Shown: positions 19,386-29,767, numbered from the stretch's first letter. The stretch is 64,000 bases of DNA from Sphingobacterium siyangense (GCF_007830445.1 NZ_VLKR01000009.1:124001-188000); one strand, 5' to 3'. Numbers and translations: made by a program. Notes: generated from the letters alone by a model not told the origin.

Positions 19386-21842
19386 TTAGTAAGCCTTAAA
19401 AGTATAATGTTTTCCAGGCAAGGTTTGTACATCGTATTCATAATAGCTTGGTAATTCAATTCCTTTCAGCTGTGAATCTGCAGATTGAATACTTACTGGT
19501 GTTATTACAGGAGCTAAAAGGGTATTAGTCTGATCGCCTTTTGCGATTTGAAGTTCAGATCCTTTCAATGGCGAAGCTGTCCGTAGCCGCAAATTACCGC
19601 CTAAAGGTGAAAAGACCATTACCTCCTTTATCTTCCCTTTTTTCCATTGCATTTCAATTTCAAATCCACCGCGCGCCTTGATACCCTTTACCCAACCCTC
19701 TTTCCATTGATCGGGAATCGCTGGCAGCAGATGCACAGCGCCATCGTGGCTTTGGACCAGCATCTCCGCAATACCCGCTGTTAAGCCAAAATTACCGTCA
19801 ATCTGAAATGGAGGATGTGCCGTAAAAAGATTTGGATAGGTACGTCCATCGGGATGGTTTTCATCGGAAATGCTCAGCATTTTCTTTATAATTTCGTAGG
19901 CATGGTTTCCATCCAATAAACGGGCCCATAAATTTATTTTCCATCCAATTGACCATCCCGTCGCAAAATCACCTCGATATATCAATGAATTACGCGCAGC
20001 CTCAAACAATTTAGGCGTACGGAACGGTGAAATTTGACTACCTGGAAACAATCCGTATAAATGGGATACATGCCGGTGTTGATTTTGAGGATCATCCACA
20101 TCTTCCAGCCATTCTTGTAACTGATTAAATCGACCGATATGCATTGGTGGAATCCGCCGTGCCGTTGCCAGCAATGTATCCCTATACATTGTATCAATAT
20201 CGAGCGCTTCCGCCGCCAAAGCGGTACGGGTAAGCATGTCGTAGCATAGCTGATTATCCATGGTCACGCCTGCCGCAAGTGGCCCTTGCTCGGGCGAAAT
20301 TGAGGGACTCAGGACGAGCCATTTTTCAGCTGGATAACCACGATGCACGACAAGCGCAGACAAAAGAAAGTCGCAAGCTCCCTTCATAACCGGGTAAAGT
20401 TGCCTCAAAAACTCTTTATCTCCCGTAAAAAGATAATGCTCCCAAAGATGTTGGGACAACCACAGCCCCCCACTTGGCCACATTCCGGCAGCCGCAAAAT
20501 CAATCGGACTCGTCACGCGCCAGATATCGGTATTGTGATGGGCCACCCAGCCACGGGCATGGTACAATGTCTTCGCGGTTTCTTCACCACGTTCACTGAG
20601 TTCTTTGATCATGGAAAATAACGGCTGAAGCGTACTGGAAAGGTTGGTGACCTCTGCAGGCCAATAGTTCATTTCGGTATTTATATTGATTGTATATTTA
20701 CTGTCCCATGCTGGTTGCATGGATCGGTTCCAGATTCCTTGTAGATTAGCAGGCTGGCCACCCGCTTGTGATGAGCAGATGAGCAAATAGCGCCCAAATT
20801 GAGCCAACAAGGTCACTAAGGCCGGATCCTGTGTACGGGCAAAGTCTGCAATACGCGCGGACAGCGGCAACTGTTGTTCGCTATTGGCATCCCCCAAATG
20901 CAGCTGGAATCGATTAAACTGTCTGCTGTAAGCAAGGGTATGCTGGTGTGAAGCCTGCTGATAGTCTTTGTCCATTGCCTTTTGCAATCTTTCTGCAGCC
21001 AGCTTATAGGGATCAGCTCCCAGTTGTTTATAATTTTGAAAATTACTCGCAATTGAAATATAAAGACAAACGGAACTTGCATCTTTTATATCAATCGATT
21101 CCTCTTTCACAACAAGCTGTCCATCGGTATGCTTTACTCCCGTATGAATCTGATAAACAACCTGCCCTTTAATACCCTCGTGATCGGATCCTCGTCCTTC
21201 TAAAATAAGCTTATCACCGTTTTTGTAAATAGTATGCTTCGACTCATTCTCATAAGTTAATGTGAAATTGAGTTTCCCCTTCTTGCTCGACTTTATTTTC
21301 ATAACAATGGCATCATCAGCAAACGAAGTGAAAACTTCTCTAGTAAATGTTACCCCATCTACTGTATAACGCGACAACGCAACTGCCCGTTCAATATCCA
21401 GTTCGCGATAATAGTGCCGGTACCGTTCATGCCCAGGGAATCGCAGCAGAATATTTCCTGCCGTTTGATAGGGCATGCCATGTGTCTTAGTGAAGAAGGT
21501 TTCATTTGCAAGCTTATCGGCTTCAGCTGGTTTCCCATCGAATATATAATTCTGAATAGTTTTTAATGCCGCGCCGCCTTTCTTATTATCGTTGCGATAA
21601 GGACCTCCCGCCCAAATTGTTTCCTCATTAAGCTGCATACGCTCACAAGATGGAATTCCATAAACCATCGCGCCCAACCGACCATTTCCAAGCGGTAAAG
21701 CTTGTTCCCATACCTTTTCGTCTGCAGGCCGATCATACCATAGGGTCAATGCCGATCGGTTTTGGGCAAACAACAATGTAGTATGCAGTGACAAGATCGC
21801 AATGAATAGGCTTATGTACTTCCAAATAAATTTTTCAATCAT
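19386..21842 (-). CDS. GH95 alpha-L-fucosidase/alpha-L-galactosidase
   Basis: An 818-residue exported enzyme (signal peptide 1-27) with the N-terminal beta-sandwich opening LWYDRPADEKVWEQALPLGNG and the (alpha/alpha)6 barrel. Residues aligned by eye to the characterised GH95 active site are Asn386 and Asn388 (ININTEMNYW), Glu518 (SPEQGP) and Asp682 (IDGNFG). The family cleaves alpha-1,2-L-fucose, and some xylan-locus members cleave L-galactose from complex glucuronoarabinoxylan; in this context the latter is attractive but not proven. The gene starts 120 bases after CE1, the largest gap in the operon. Confidence 0.93.
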   Translation of the reverse strand: MIEKFIWKYISLFIAILSLHTTLLFAQNRSALTLWYDRPADEKVWEQALPLGNGRLGAMVYGIPSCERMQLNEETIWAGGPYRNDNKKGGAALKTIQNYIFDGKPAEADKLANETFFTKTHGMPYQTAGNILLRFPGHERYRHYYRELDIERAVALSRYTVDGVTFTREVFTSFADDAIVMKIKSSKKGKLNFTLTYENESKHTIYKNGDKLILEGRGSDHEGIKGQVVYQIHTGVKHTDGQLVVKEESIDIKDASSVCLYISIASNFQNYKQLGADPYKLAAERLQKAMDKDYQQASHQHTLAYSRQFNRFQLHLGDANSEQQLPLSARIADFARTQDPALVTLLAQFGRYLLICSSQAGGQPANLQGIWNRSMQPAWDSKYTININTEMNYWPAEVTNLSSTLQPLFSMIKELSERGEETAKTLYHARGWVAHHNTDIWRVTSPIDFAAAGMWPSGGLWLSQHLWEHYLFTGDKEFLRQLYPVMKGACDFLLSALVVHRGYPAEKWLVLSPSISPEQGPLAAGVTMDNQLCYDMLTRTALAAEALDIDTMYRDTLLATARRIPPMHIGRFNQLQEWLEDVDDPQNQHRHVSHLYGLFPGSQISPFRTPKLFEAARNSLIYRGDFATGWSIGWKINLWARLLDGNHAYEIIKKMLSISDENHPDGRTYPNLFTAHPPFQIDGNFGLTAGIAEMLVQSHDGAVHLLPAIPDQWKEGWVKGIKARGGFEIEMQWKKGKIKEVMVFSPLGGNLRLRTASPLKGSELQIAKGDQTNTLLAPVITPVSIQSADSQLKGIELPSYYEYDVQTLPGKHYTFKAY

Positions 21843-21962
21843 TTTTCTTGATAGTATTTTTTGCAGTTTCGGAATTAATCATCAGGACTAACAAACTCAT
21901 TTTAAGAACGGCCAAGGCAAACCGTCGAATTGTTTATTGCTATTATCAAATTAGTAAGGCCC

Positions 21963-22796
21963 TTATTTCTTATCCTTAAATAGCAATTGCGAAACATTAT
22001 AGAGATCATTCCTCCATACATTGAAATCATGCCCGCCCGACTCCAGATAGTAAATATGAGGCACCCCATGTTCCGAAAGGTACTCATGTGTGCGCTTACT
22101 TATATTGAGCAAACCATCCTGGTCACCACAGGAGATCCACAGCAGTTTTAATTTATCTTTAGCTTCTTTCGGAACAGGCAGTAATTCCTGTGGCATCTTG
22201 GTATTGGGCGCGGAGGAAAAGCCCCCCACCCAGGCAAAAGTATCGATATGGCCAAGTCCAAAATTCAGGGCCTGTCCACCGCCCATAGACAATCCAAAAA
22301 TCGCGCGGTGCTCGCGATCCTTGATAACGGGAAACTGCTTTTCAACAAATGGAATCAGGTCATCGAGCAGATCTTTTTCAAAAGTTGAAAACGCAGCTAC
22401 CCGATCCGGTGCCATCACATTTCCACCAGCACGGTCATCTTCCATGGCGCGGCCATTGGGCATAATCACCAACATAGGTTCCATTTTTCCTTCTGCATAC
22501 AGGTTATCGAAAATAACCTGAGGACTTCCATGTCTGAACCATTCCCGTTCATCACCGCCAATTCCGTGCAAGAGATATAATACGGGGTATTTTTTTGCTG
22601 CACTGTATCCCGGCGGGGTATATATCAGCGCTTTCCTCTTAACTCCTACAGTTTTTGAAGGATAAACAAGGGAATCTATTTTCCCAGTTGATGTCAATTT
22701 TCGTTCAACATCAAATCCCTGTGGGGCAGTCTGCTGCGCCTGGGCCACTAGGCTGGCGGAAAAAACGCACAACATGGTGCAGATCATCTTTTTCAT
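21963..22796 (-). CDS. CE1-type carbohydrate (feruloyl/acetyl xylan) esterase
   Basis: A 277-residue exported alpha/beta hydrolase of the esterase D / CE1 type with signal peptide (1-20). Nucleophile Ser170 is in GLSMGGGQ, the acidic residue is Asp225 or Asp227 in SCGDQDG, and His257 is in SGGHDFNVW; LLHGIGGDEREW forms the oxyanion region. Family members in xylan loci hydrolyse ferulate or acetate esters. It sits 70 bases after the transketolase C-half in the same operon. Confidence 0.9.
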   Translation of the reverse strand: MKKMICTMLCVFSASLVAQAQQTAPQGFDVERKLTSTGKIDSLVYPSKTVGVKRKALIYTPPGYSAAKKYPVLYLLHGIGGDEREWFRHGSPQVIFDNLYAEGKMEPMLVIMPNGRAMEDDRAGGNVMAPDRVAAFSTFEKDLLDDLIPFVEKQFPVIKDREHRAIFGLSMGGGQALNFGLGHIDTFAWVGGFSSAPNTKMPQELLPVPKEAKDKLKLLWISCGDQDGLLNISKRTHEYLSEHGVPHIYYLESGGHDFNVWRNDLYNVSQLLFKDKK

Positions 22797-22866
22797 ATTA
22801 TAATTGGTTTAATAGCAAATAGATAGCGAGGCTATCACCCATGACGGGACAACAGCCCAATTTCAA

Positions 22867-23829
22867 CTAAATCACCACTTTCCTTTTGAGTACTCTTAAT
22901 ACCGCAGCTACAATAGCATCGGCGTTTAAGCCATATTTATCCATCAGCGCACTTGGCGGTCCCGATTCACCGAAGCTGTCGTTTACAGCCACATATTCCT
23001 GCGGAGTAGGCAATTGTTTTGCCAACAGTTGCGCTACACTATCTCCGAGTCCACCGATACGGTTATGTTCTTCGGCTGTAACAACGCAGCCCGTCTTAGC
23101 GACAGAAGTCAGTACCGCTTTCTCGTCTAGGGGCTTGATGGTATGGATATTAATGATTTCGGCATCAATACCTAATGTTTCCAATTCTTCCCCCGCACGT
23201 ATAGCTTCCCAAACGAGATGCCCTGTTGCCAAAATGGTCACTGCATTACCCGGGTTGAGCATCACGGCTTCACCGATCACAAATTCCTGATCTTCCGGCG
23301 TGAAAACCGGTACTACAGGTCGTCCAAACCGCAGATAGACCGGCCCTTTGTGTTTGGCGGCAGCTAGGGTTGCAGCCTTCGTCTGATTATAATCGCAAGG
23401 GTTAATAACTGTCATGCCCGGAAGCATTTTCATCAATCCAATATCTTCCAATATCTGATGGGTCGCTCCATCTTCACCCAATGTAAGGCCGGCATGCGAA
23501 GCTGCGATTTTCACATTTTTATCTGAATAGGCGATAGACTGTCGGATCTGATCATATACCCGACCCGTTGAAAAATTGGCAAATGTACCTGTAAACGGTA
23601 TTTTTCCACCAATGGTAAGTCCAGCCGCAATACCCATCATATTTGCTTCGGCAATGCCGATCTGAAAGAAACGCTCCGGAAAGGCCTTGATGAAATCGTT
23701 CATTTTGAGGGAACCGATCAGGTCTGCACAGAGTGCAACCACATTTTCGTCTTCCTTTCCCGCTTCCAGCAAACCGGCTCCAAATCCAGAACGTGTGTCT
23801 TTCGATTCTGTGTATGTATATTTTTTCAT
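22867..23829 (-). CDS. Transketolase, C-terminal subunit (pyrimidine-binding half)
   Basis: A 320-residue protein equal to the second half of transketolase: the pyrimidine-binding domain with the catalytic Glu in IGIAEANMMGIAAG, the segment ASHAGLTLGEDGATHQ and the C-terminal transketolase domain (about 190-310; TGCVVTAEEHNRIGGLGD). It works with the N-terminal subunit encoded 28 bases upstream to move two-carbon units in the non-oxidative pentose phosphate pathway. Cytoplasmic. Split transketolases are common in bacteria; the placement inside a xylan operon points to pentose catabolism. Confidence 0.93.
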   Translation of the reverse strand: MKKYTYTESKDTRSGFGAGLLEAGKEDENVVALCADLIGSLKMNDFIKAFPERFFQIGIAEANMMGIAAGLTIGGKIPFTGTFANFSTGRVYDQIRQSIAYSDKNVKIAASHAGLTLGEDGATHQILEDIGLMKMLPGMTVINPCDYNQTKAATLAAAKHKGPVYLRFGRPVVPVFTPEDQEFVIGEAVMLNPGNAVTILATGHLVWEAIRAGEELETLGIDAEIINIHTIKPLDEKAVLTSVAKTGCVVTAEEHNRIGGLGDSVAQLLAKQLPTPQEYVAVNDSFGESGPPSALMDKYGLNADAIVAAVLRVLKRKVVI

Positions 23830-23857
23830 GTTAATCTATTTCAAAATCACCCTACGA

Positions 23858-24721
23858 TTAGGCAATATAATCTCCCAATGTTTCTGCATTCTGGTTTAAG
23901 GCCAAACTTAGTTGCTCATCGCTGGGCGCTATGCCATGCCATTTATGCGAGCCCATCATAAAATCGACGCCATTACCCATTTCCGTATGGAGCAACACCA
24001 TTAAAGGCATTTTAGTTCCGGTCGAAGCTTGCGCCTTTCGAAGTCCTGAAATCACAGAACCAATATCATTACCACGCATAATCTCAATAACCTTCCAGCC
24101 AAATGCCATCCATTTGCGGGGTAGGTCACCCAGCGAAAGGACATCATTGGTAGCCCCATCAATCTGCGCACCATTGTAATCTACAATAGCAATCAAATTG
24201 TCCATTTCGTTGTGGGCTGCATACATGGCCGCTTCCCATACCTGCCCTTCCTGCAATTCGCCATCGCCCATAAGCACATAAACCATGCGGTTATCTTGAT
24301 TTAATTTTTTGGCTTGAGCAGCACCAATAGCGACAGAAAGACCTTGCCCCAAGGATCCCGAAGCGACACGGATACCTGGCAGTCCTTCATGCGTAGTCGG
24401 ATGTCCCTGCAGTCTTGAATTGAGTTTTCTGAAGGTGGCAAGTTCATCGATTGGAAAATAACCTGCTCGCGCCAACACACTATAAAATACCGGAGAGATA
24501 TGACCATTGGAAAGGAAAAACAGATCTTCCCCCATACCATTCAAGTCAAAATGATCGTTTCGCTGCATCAACTCGAAGTACAAAGAGACCAACAATTCAG
24601 TACAACCCAACGATCCTCCCGGATGCCCCGACTGGCAACCATGTACCATGCGGAGTATATCCCTTCGGACTTGCTTAACAATCGCTTCTAAATTATGTAT
24701 ACTATGTTTTGTCATGACCAT
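23858..24721 (-). CDS. Transketolase, N-terminal subunit (TPP pyrophosphate-binding half)
   Basis: A protein of about 287 residues equal to the first half of transketolase. It shows SGHPGGSLG, SNGHISPVFYS, ASGSLGQGLSVAIG and the thiamine-diphosphate motif starting GDGELQEGQ and ending with an Asn in VDYNG. The open frame reaches 24745, but that would overlap the transaldolase. The ATG at 24721 comes one base after the transaldolase TGA and is the natural coupled start. Partner of the C-terminal subunit downstream. Confidence 0.93.
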   Translation of the reverse strand: MVMTKHSIHNLEAIVKQVRRDILRMVHGCQSGHPGGSLGCTELLVSLYFELMQRNDHFDLNGMGEDLFFLSNGHISPVFYSVLARAGYFPIDELATFRKLNSRLQGHPTTHEGLPGIRVASGSLGQGLSVAIGAAQAKKLNQDNRMVYVLMGDGELQEGQVWEAAMYAAHNEMDNLIAIVDYNGAQIDGATNDVLSLGDLPRKWMAFGWKVIEIMRGNDIGSVISGLRKAQASTGTKMPLMVLLHTEMGNGVDFMMGSHKWHGIAPSDEQLSLALNQNAETLGDYIA

Positions 24722-24722
24722 C

Positions 24723-25391
24723 TCAATTGTTACTTTGTGCAGCAACGCGTTTATAATCAGCTAAAAATTGAGCGAGCCCACTGTCCGTCAGCGGATGTTT
24801 TAAGAGGGAGAAGATCGCCTGCAAAGGTCCCGTCATAACATCCGCACCAATCTTGGCACAACCTAGTATATGCGCACTATGACGTACCGAAGCCGCAAGA
24901 ATTTGGGTTTCAAAAGCATAATTATCGTAGATCGTCCGAATTTCGCGAATCAGGGCCAGTCCATCGACGGATATATCATCGAGCCTACCGACAAAAGGAG
25001 ATACATAGGTTGCTCCGGCTTTGGCGGCCAAGAGGGCCTGCCCGGCAGAAAAGACCAGGGTGCAATTGGTTTTAATTTGTTTTGTACTAAAATATTTAAT
25101 TGCTTTAATGCCGTCTTCAGTCATTGGAACCTTAACAACAATCTTATTGTCTAAGGCCGCTAAGAGCAAACCTTCCTCAATCATCGCGTTAAAATCAGTT
25201 GAAATCACTTCAGCACTTACATCACCGTCTACAATATCACAGATAGCTTTGTAGTGCGCATGTACAGGAGCTGTTCCTGTAATACCCTCTTTGGCCATCA
25301 GCGAAGGATTGGTCGTTACACCATCTAGGACACCTAAATTTTGAGCCATACGAATCTCACTGAGACTTGCCGTATCGATAAAAAATTTCAT
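24723..25391 (-). CDS. tal: Transaldolase (short TalC/FSA-type fold)
   Basis: A 222-residue class I aldolase opening [13 protein letters not shown] and [13 protein letters not shown]. The Schiff-base lysine is Lys87 in VVKVPMT. Position 133 (SPFVGRLDD) is Phe. In this family Phe at that site goes with transaldolase activity and Tyr with fructose-6-phosphate aldolase, so transaldolase is the better call. It is the first gene of the long minus-strand operon and starts about 48 bases after the predicted transcription start. With the two transketolase halves it forms a non-oxidative pentose phosphate cassette. Confidence 0.93.
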   Translation of the reverse strand: MKFFIDTASLSEIRMAQNLGVLDGVTTNPSLMAKEGITGTAPVHAHYKAICDIVDGDVSAEVISTDFNAMIEEGLLLAALDNKIVVKVPMTEDGIKAIKYFSTKQIKTNCTLVFSAGQALLAAKAGATYVSPFVGRLDDISVDGLALIREIRTIYDNYAFETQILAASVRHSAHILGCAKIGADVMTGPLQAIFSLLKHPLTDSGLAQFLADYKRVAAQSNN

Positions 25392-25445
25392 TTTTTTAGT
25401 TGATTAGTTTTGAATTCGCTAGATCTCCAGCGATTGGTTATAAGA

Positions 25446-25512
25446 CAAAACTATAGCTTTCAACCAGATAGGATTGCAACAAATAAAAAAAAGAAGGGTA
25501 AAAATGTTTAAA
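25446..25512 (-). promoter_or_regulatory. Predicted HTCS operator/promoter of the tal operon
   Basis: On the minus strand the half-site TTTAAACATT (25512-25503) lies 59 bp upstream of the -7 box TAGTTTTG (25453-25446). The second half-site position, 21 bp nearer, holds only a weak match (TTTTTTTATT). From 25433 to 25513 the sequence aligns without a gap with 52219-52299, upstream of the third SusC, with roughly four of five bases identical. Confidence 0.7.
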
Positions 25513-25570
25513 ACAGATTACCCTCCTAAAAAACTGACCTAAAACGACCTTTTAAATAACAATATTATGC

Positions 25571-28500
25571 TTAGTGCACGGATGTACTTTTATGCGATTG
25601 GATATATTCACTTGGCGTCATTTGATATTTTGCTTTAAAGACTTTTGTAAAATAGTTTGGATTGGCAAATCCCGTCTCATAAGCAATTTCAGAAATAGAC
25701 TTATCGCTTTTTTCCAGCAAACCTGCCGCCTTTTCTAGTTTCACAGAGCGTATAAAATCTACGGGAGACATGCCCGTCAGTTCCAGCAGCTTATTGTAAA
25801 GGGAGGCTCGGCTCATTGAGGTGTGGGCACTTAGCGCTTCGACCGATAACTGCGGATTATCGATATTATCGTGTACATAATTGAGTACTTTTTGTAAAAA
25901 TTTATCTTTTTCGGACCTGATCGTCATTTCGGGCGCTAAAATAGACACCTGTTTACTATAGACTTCCTTGAACGCCTGATTCAGCTGAAGCAAACTGTTA
26001 ACCTTCGCTACCAGTACATCCATATCAAAAGGTTTGGTCAGATATCCAACCGCACCCGATTCAAGCCCGCAAACAAGACCATTGTCGACCTGTGAGGCCG
26101 TCAGCAGTACAACAGGAATATGTTTTGTCCGTTTATCCTGCGCCAGCTTCTGTGAAAATTCCATACCATTCATATATGGCATCTGAACATCGCTCACCAC
26201 AAGGTCAGGGTGATGAAAAAGTGCTTTTTGCCAGCCATCCTTTCCGTTAGTAGCCTCGATAATCTGATAATACTCCTTTAAAGACTCGCTGAGGTAATAT
26301 CTAAAATCTTCATCATCTTCAATAATCAACACAAGCGGGCACTGTCTAAGCTCCACAGGTTGTATCTCCGTAACTACTTCTGGTTCAACCCCTCCCTCAT
26401 ATACCGACTCAGCTTGATCCAGCCATAGATCAAATTTAAAGGTACTTCCGCTGTCGGGTTGACTGCTAACCGAAATCTCGCCATGGTACATCTGAACAAA
26501 TGACTGGGCAATTGACAGTCCAATACCTGAACCCTGACTTGCCACCTTGCCCTCAGTATCATGCTGAAAAAAACTCTCAAATATCGATTGTTGCAATTGC
26601 TCGGGAATTCCGATACCAGTATCGCGCACTTCAAGGGAAACATGCAGTTTCTTGTCGACAAGGCTTATAGAGGATATACTTACAGCGATATCCCCACCCT
26701 TTTTGGTAAATTTAAAAGCGTTATAGATTAAATTAAATAGAATGCGCTCAACCTTATTTCGGTCAAAACGGCAATACAATTTTTCCTGGCATGGAAAAAA
26801 AGAATAATCGATACCTTTTTGCAGCGCCATATCCTGAAATGAACGGTATACTTCCTGTACAAAAGATACCAATTCACCATCTTCATCCTGCACTTTCAAT
26901 TCATGGTATTCCATTTTACGAAAATCTAGTAATTGGTTGACCAAATTTAAAAGCCGCCGCGCGTTACGGCTTACCAAATTTAGTTGATCGCCCAGTTTGC
27001 TATCTTTATTTTTGGCAATCAAAGCATCCACGGGCCCTGTGATTAAAGAGATTGGGGTTCGGAATTCATGACTTAAATTTGTTAAGAATCGGATTTTCAT
27101 TGCATCTATTTGATGCTTTGTCTCGGCATCTCTCTTTTGCTGTTCAATGAGCTGCTTCGCCTGGATACGCTCTTGTTCAATCGCAAATTTTTGTTTTAAC
27201 TTTTGAATCCCGCGATGTCTGATCCACAGCAGGCCGCCCAATACTGCTAGCACATAAAATAGATAAGCATAAATGGTGCGCCAAAACGGTGGAGCAACGT
27301 GTATCGCAATCGATTTGATTTCCTTGTTCCAAATACCGTCGTTGTTGCTTGCGCGAACCTCAAAAACATAATCTCCCGGATCCAAATTTGTATAATAGGC
27401 ACTATTTTCCTTTCCATTTCGAATCCAATTTTTGTCAAAGCCGACAAGTCGGTACTCGTATTGGTTATCCTCAGGTACAGTTAGATTTAGCGCAGCGAAA
27501 GAAATTGAAAAATTTTGTTTATATTTCAGGTTGATGCGATCGGCAGTCAACAGCGACTGCTGTATTGGCCCCTTCTCCGTGGGCTGAACGATCACATTGT
27601 CAATTTTTAAATCCGTCAGTGCGACCTTCGCAGGATTGCCATTTGTTTTTAAATGAGCCGGATAAAAATGGTTAAACCCTTTCTGCCCACCAAAATAAAT
27701 TTCTCCATCGTCCGTTTTTAATGACGCACCGAGCATAAAAGCACCTTCTTGCAATCCCACAGCATTAGAATAGTTTTTGAACTTATTTTGCACCGGAGAA
27801 TAACAACTCAATCCTTTGTTTGTTGAAAACCAGATCCTCCCTTTATCGTCCTCGATAATACTCTGAATAGCACCATTCACTAATCCATCTTTCTCAGAAA
27901 GTGTCTCAAATAGTGTTTTCCCTTTTCGCAGCAAACCTACTCCATTGCCATTTGTTCCAACCCATAAATTTCCATTTTTATCCGTATGCACGGCTAATAT
28001 ATAATTGCTTGGGAGCTTATTTTTTACTTTATCATACAGTGTAGTCTGTTGTTTTAAAGGATCATACATCACCAGGCCCGAGCCGTAAGTTCCTATCCAC
28101 ATATTATGTTCCTGATCCTCCGCTAGCGCACGTATAAAATTTCCAGGTAGCTCTATTCCATCGTTTGAGTGCTCTTCCCGCTTGTATTTTTTGACGATAG
28201 CGCTTCCTTTTTGAATGATGTTCACGCCGCCGCCATTCGTCCCAACCCAGGTATTCCCCCGAAAATCTACTTTTAAACAAAAAATATCGTTATTATTCAA
28301 ATTATCTTCCCTGTTACCAACAGTATATCTTTTTAGATTTCCATTAAGCAGATCATAGCAGATAACCCCTTGCTGATAGGTACCGATCCAAAGCTGATCG
28401 AATTTTCTTTCCAAAGTCAACACCGTAAGATCTTTAGGTAAGTTGGCCGAAAGTTCAACAGACGACAGTCTATCTGTGGTTCGATCATATTTCCAAATAC

Positions 28501-29650
28501 CACCACCATCAACGCCCAAAAAAATCTTATTCTGATAAGCCGCGAAAGAAGTTACTATAGCTGGGTCACCGGTCATACCCTCCAAAAAATCTAAACTTTT
28601 TAATCTAAATTGGCTTAAATTGGTATCGAATTTATTTAGCCCTCCCTGAAAGGTACCTATCCAGTAAATTCCGCTATTATCGACAAAAATAGATCGTATC
28701 GATTTATGAGAAAGACTATGAACATTACTTGGATCCGGCTTAAAGGTCCGAATTGTTAAATCCTTGGTATTAAGCACATCAAGACCCTTGTCCGTTCCGA
28801 TCCATAAGTCTTGCTTTTGATTGTAACATAAGGTGTAAATGCGGGGGCTGCTTAAAGCTCCTTTCCCTTCTCCTGCGCTGAATTTATTGAACTGCGAATC
28901 GCCCGGATTCAAATATTTAAGGCCGAGCATAGATCCGACCCAGATACGGCCCTGATCATCTTCAACAATGGAACTAATTTCAATTCCATTTCCATATCCT
29001 TCCTTTTCCGAAAGAACTTCAAAACGTTTTATGGTCTTTAGGTCTGCTGATATGCGGAATATGCCATTCTCTGATGACACCCACATGTTGTTCTTACGGT
29101 CACGAAAAACACTGCCCGTTACTTTACCGGCAAAAGCTTCTACAATACGTCGATAAGTTGGATCCATTCTCTTTTGTAGATCATTGACGTCCAAAATATA
29201 CAAAGCACCATAGGAAGCGATCCAGATATTTCCACTTGCATCCTTATCGATCGCATTAATAGCGGTACTGAGCCATTTACCATCAGGGGTAAGATTGTAC
29301 GACCTGATCCGGTCAGCTTCCCGATCATAATAACTTAATCCCCCTCCATTTGTACCGATCCATATTCTTCCCTTCATGTCTTCACATAAAGCCGAAATAT
29401 GGTTTGCCATTAAACTATTCTCTTTGTTGGCATCATAGCGGTAGACATTGTAATGACGTCCGTCGAAGCGATTAAGCCCATCTTCTGTTCCTAGCCAAAG
29501 AAAACCATAACTATCGCGGTAGATACTATAGATTGTATTGGAAGAAAGTCCATCCTTTGAAGAATAGCGTTGAAAAGTTACAGGCTGGCTTTGTCCATAA
29601 GAAAAAAACGTCAGCATCATCCAGGTGAATACCACTAAAGTTCGTATCAT
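25571..29650 (-). CDS. Hybrid two-component system regulator (HTCS), xylan sensor
   Basis: A protein of about 1359 residues that joins sensor, kinase and transcription factor. A signal peptide (MIRTLVVFTWMMLTFFSYGQ) is followed by two periplasmic propellers made of Reg_prop repeats (about 30-700, repeated WIGTxGxGL motifs) and a Y_Y_Y domain (about 720-785). A TM segment follows at about 790-808, then HisKA with phospho-acceptor His861 (NLSHEFRTP), HATPase, a receiver with Asp1154 (VSDVQMP) and a C-terminal AraC-type DNA-binding domain (about 1260-1359; ISEIAYETGFANPNYFTKVF). The frame extends to 29701, but the ATG at 29650 starts exactly at the signal peptide. Relatives bind the xylan oligosaccharide signal in the periplasm and activate the locus. 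It lies between two operons carrying its likely operators. Confidence 0.95.
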   Translation of the reverse strand: MIRTLVVFTWMMLTFFSYGQSQPVTFQRYSSKDGLSSNTIYSIYRDSYGFLWLGTEDGLNRFDGRHYNVYRYDANKENSLMANHISALCEDMKGRIWIGTNGGGLSYYDREADRIRSYNLTPDGKWLSTAINAIDKDASGNIWIASYGALYILDVNDLQKRMDPTYRRIVEAFAGKVTGSVFRDRKNNMWVSSENGIFRISADLKTIKRFEVLSEKEGYGNGIEISSIVEDDQGRIWVGSMLGLKYLNPGDSQFNKFSAGEGKGALSSPRIYTLCYNQKQDLWIGTDKGLDVLNTKDLTIRTFKPDPSNVHSLSHKSIRSIFVDNSGIYWIGTFQGGLNKFDTNLSQFRLKSLDFLEGMTGDPAIVTSFAAYQNKIFLGVDGGGIWKYDRTTDRLSSVELSANLPKDLTVLTLERKFDQLWIGTYQQGVICYDLLNGNLKRYTVGNREDNLNNNDIFCLKVDFRGNTWVGTNGGGVNIIQKGSAIVKKYKREEHSNDGIELPGNFIRALAEDQEHNMWIGTYGSGLVMYDPLKQQTTLYDKVKNKLPSNYILAVHTDKNGNLWVGTNGNGVGLLRKGKTLFETLSEKDGLVNGAIQSIIEDDKGRIWFSTNKGLSCYSPVQNKFKNYSNAVGLQEGAFMLGASLKTDDGEIYFGGQKGFNHFYPAHLKTNGNPAKVALTDLKIDNVIVQPTEKGPIQQSLLTADRINLKYKQNFSISFAALNLTVPEDNQYEYRLVGFDKNWIRNGKENSAYYTNLDPGDYVFEVRASNNDGIWNKEIKSIAIHVAPPFWRTIYAYLFYVLAVLGGLLWIRHRGIQKLKQKFAIEQERIQAKQLIEQQKRDAETKHQIDAMKIRFLTNLSHEFRTPISLITGPVDALIAKNKDSKLGDQLNLVSRNARRLLNLVNQLLDFRKMEYHELKVQDEDGELVSFVQEVYRSFQDMALQKGIDYSFFPCQEKLYCRFDRNKVERILFNLIYNAFKFTKKGGDIAVSISSISLVDKKLHVSLEVRDTGIGIPEQLQQSIFESFFQHDTEGKVASQGSGIGLSIAQSFVQMYHGEISVSSQPDSGSTFKFDLWLDQAESVYEGGVEPEVVTEIQPVELRQCPLVLIIEDDEDFRYYLSESLKEYYQIIEATNGKDGWQKALFHHPDLVVSDVQMPYMNGMEFSQKLAQDKRTKHIPVVLLTASQVDNGLVCGLESGAVGYLTKPFDMDVLVAKVNSLLQLNQAFKEVYSKQVSILAPEMTIRSEKDKFLQKVLNYVHDNIDNPQLSVEALSAHTSMSRASLYNKLLELTGMSPVDFIRSVKLEKAAGLLEKSDKSISEIAYETGFANPNYFTKVFKAKYQMTPSEYIQSHKSTSVH

Positions 29651-29767
29651 ATATTTAGGTATGTAATCTTCAATACAAAAAAATCTGTATTGAACTGTCA
29701 ACTAAATTATCAAATTAATCCCTACTAAACTAGTCTCTACAATCATTTGACCCATGTAAGCGGTATT

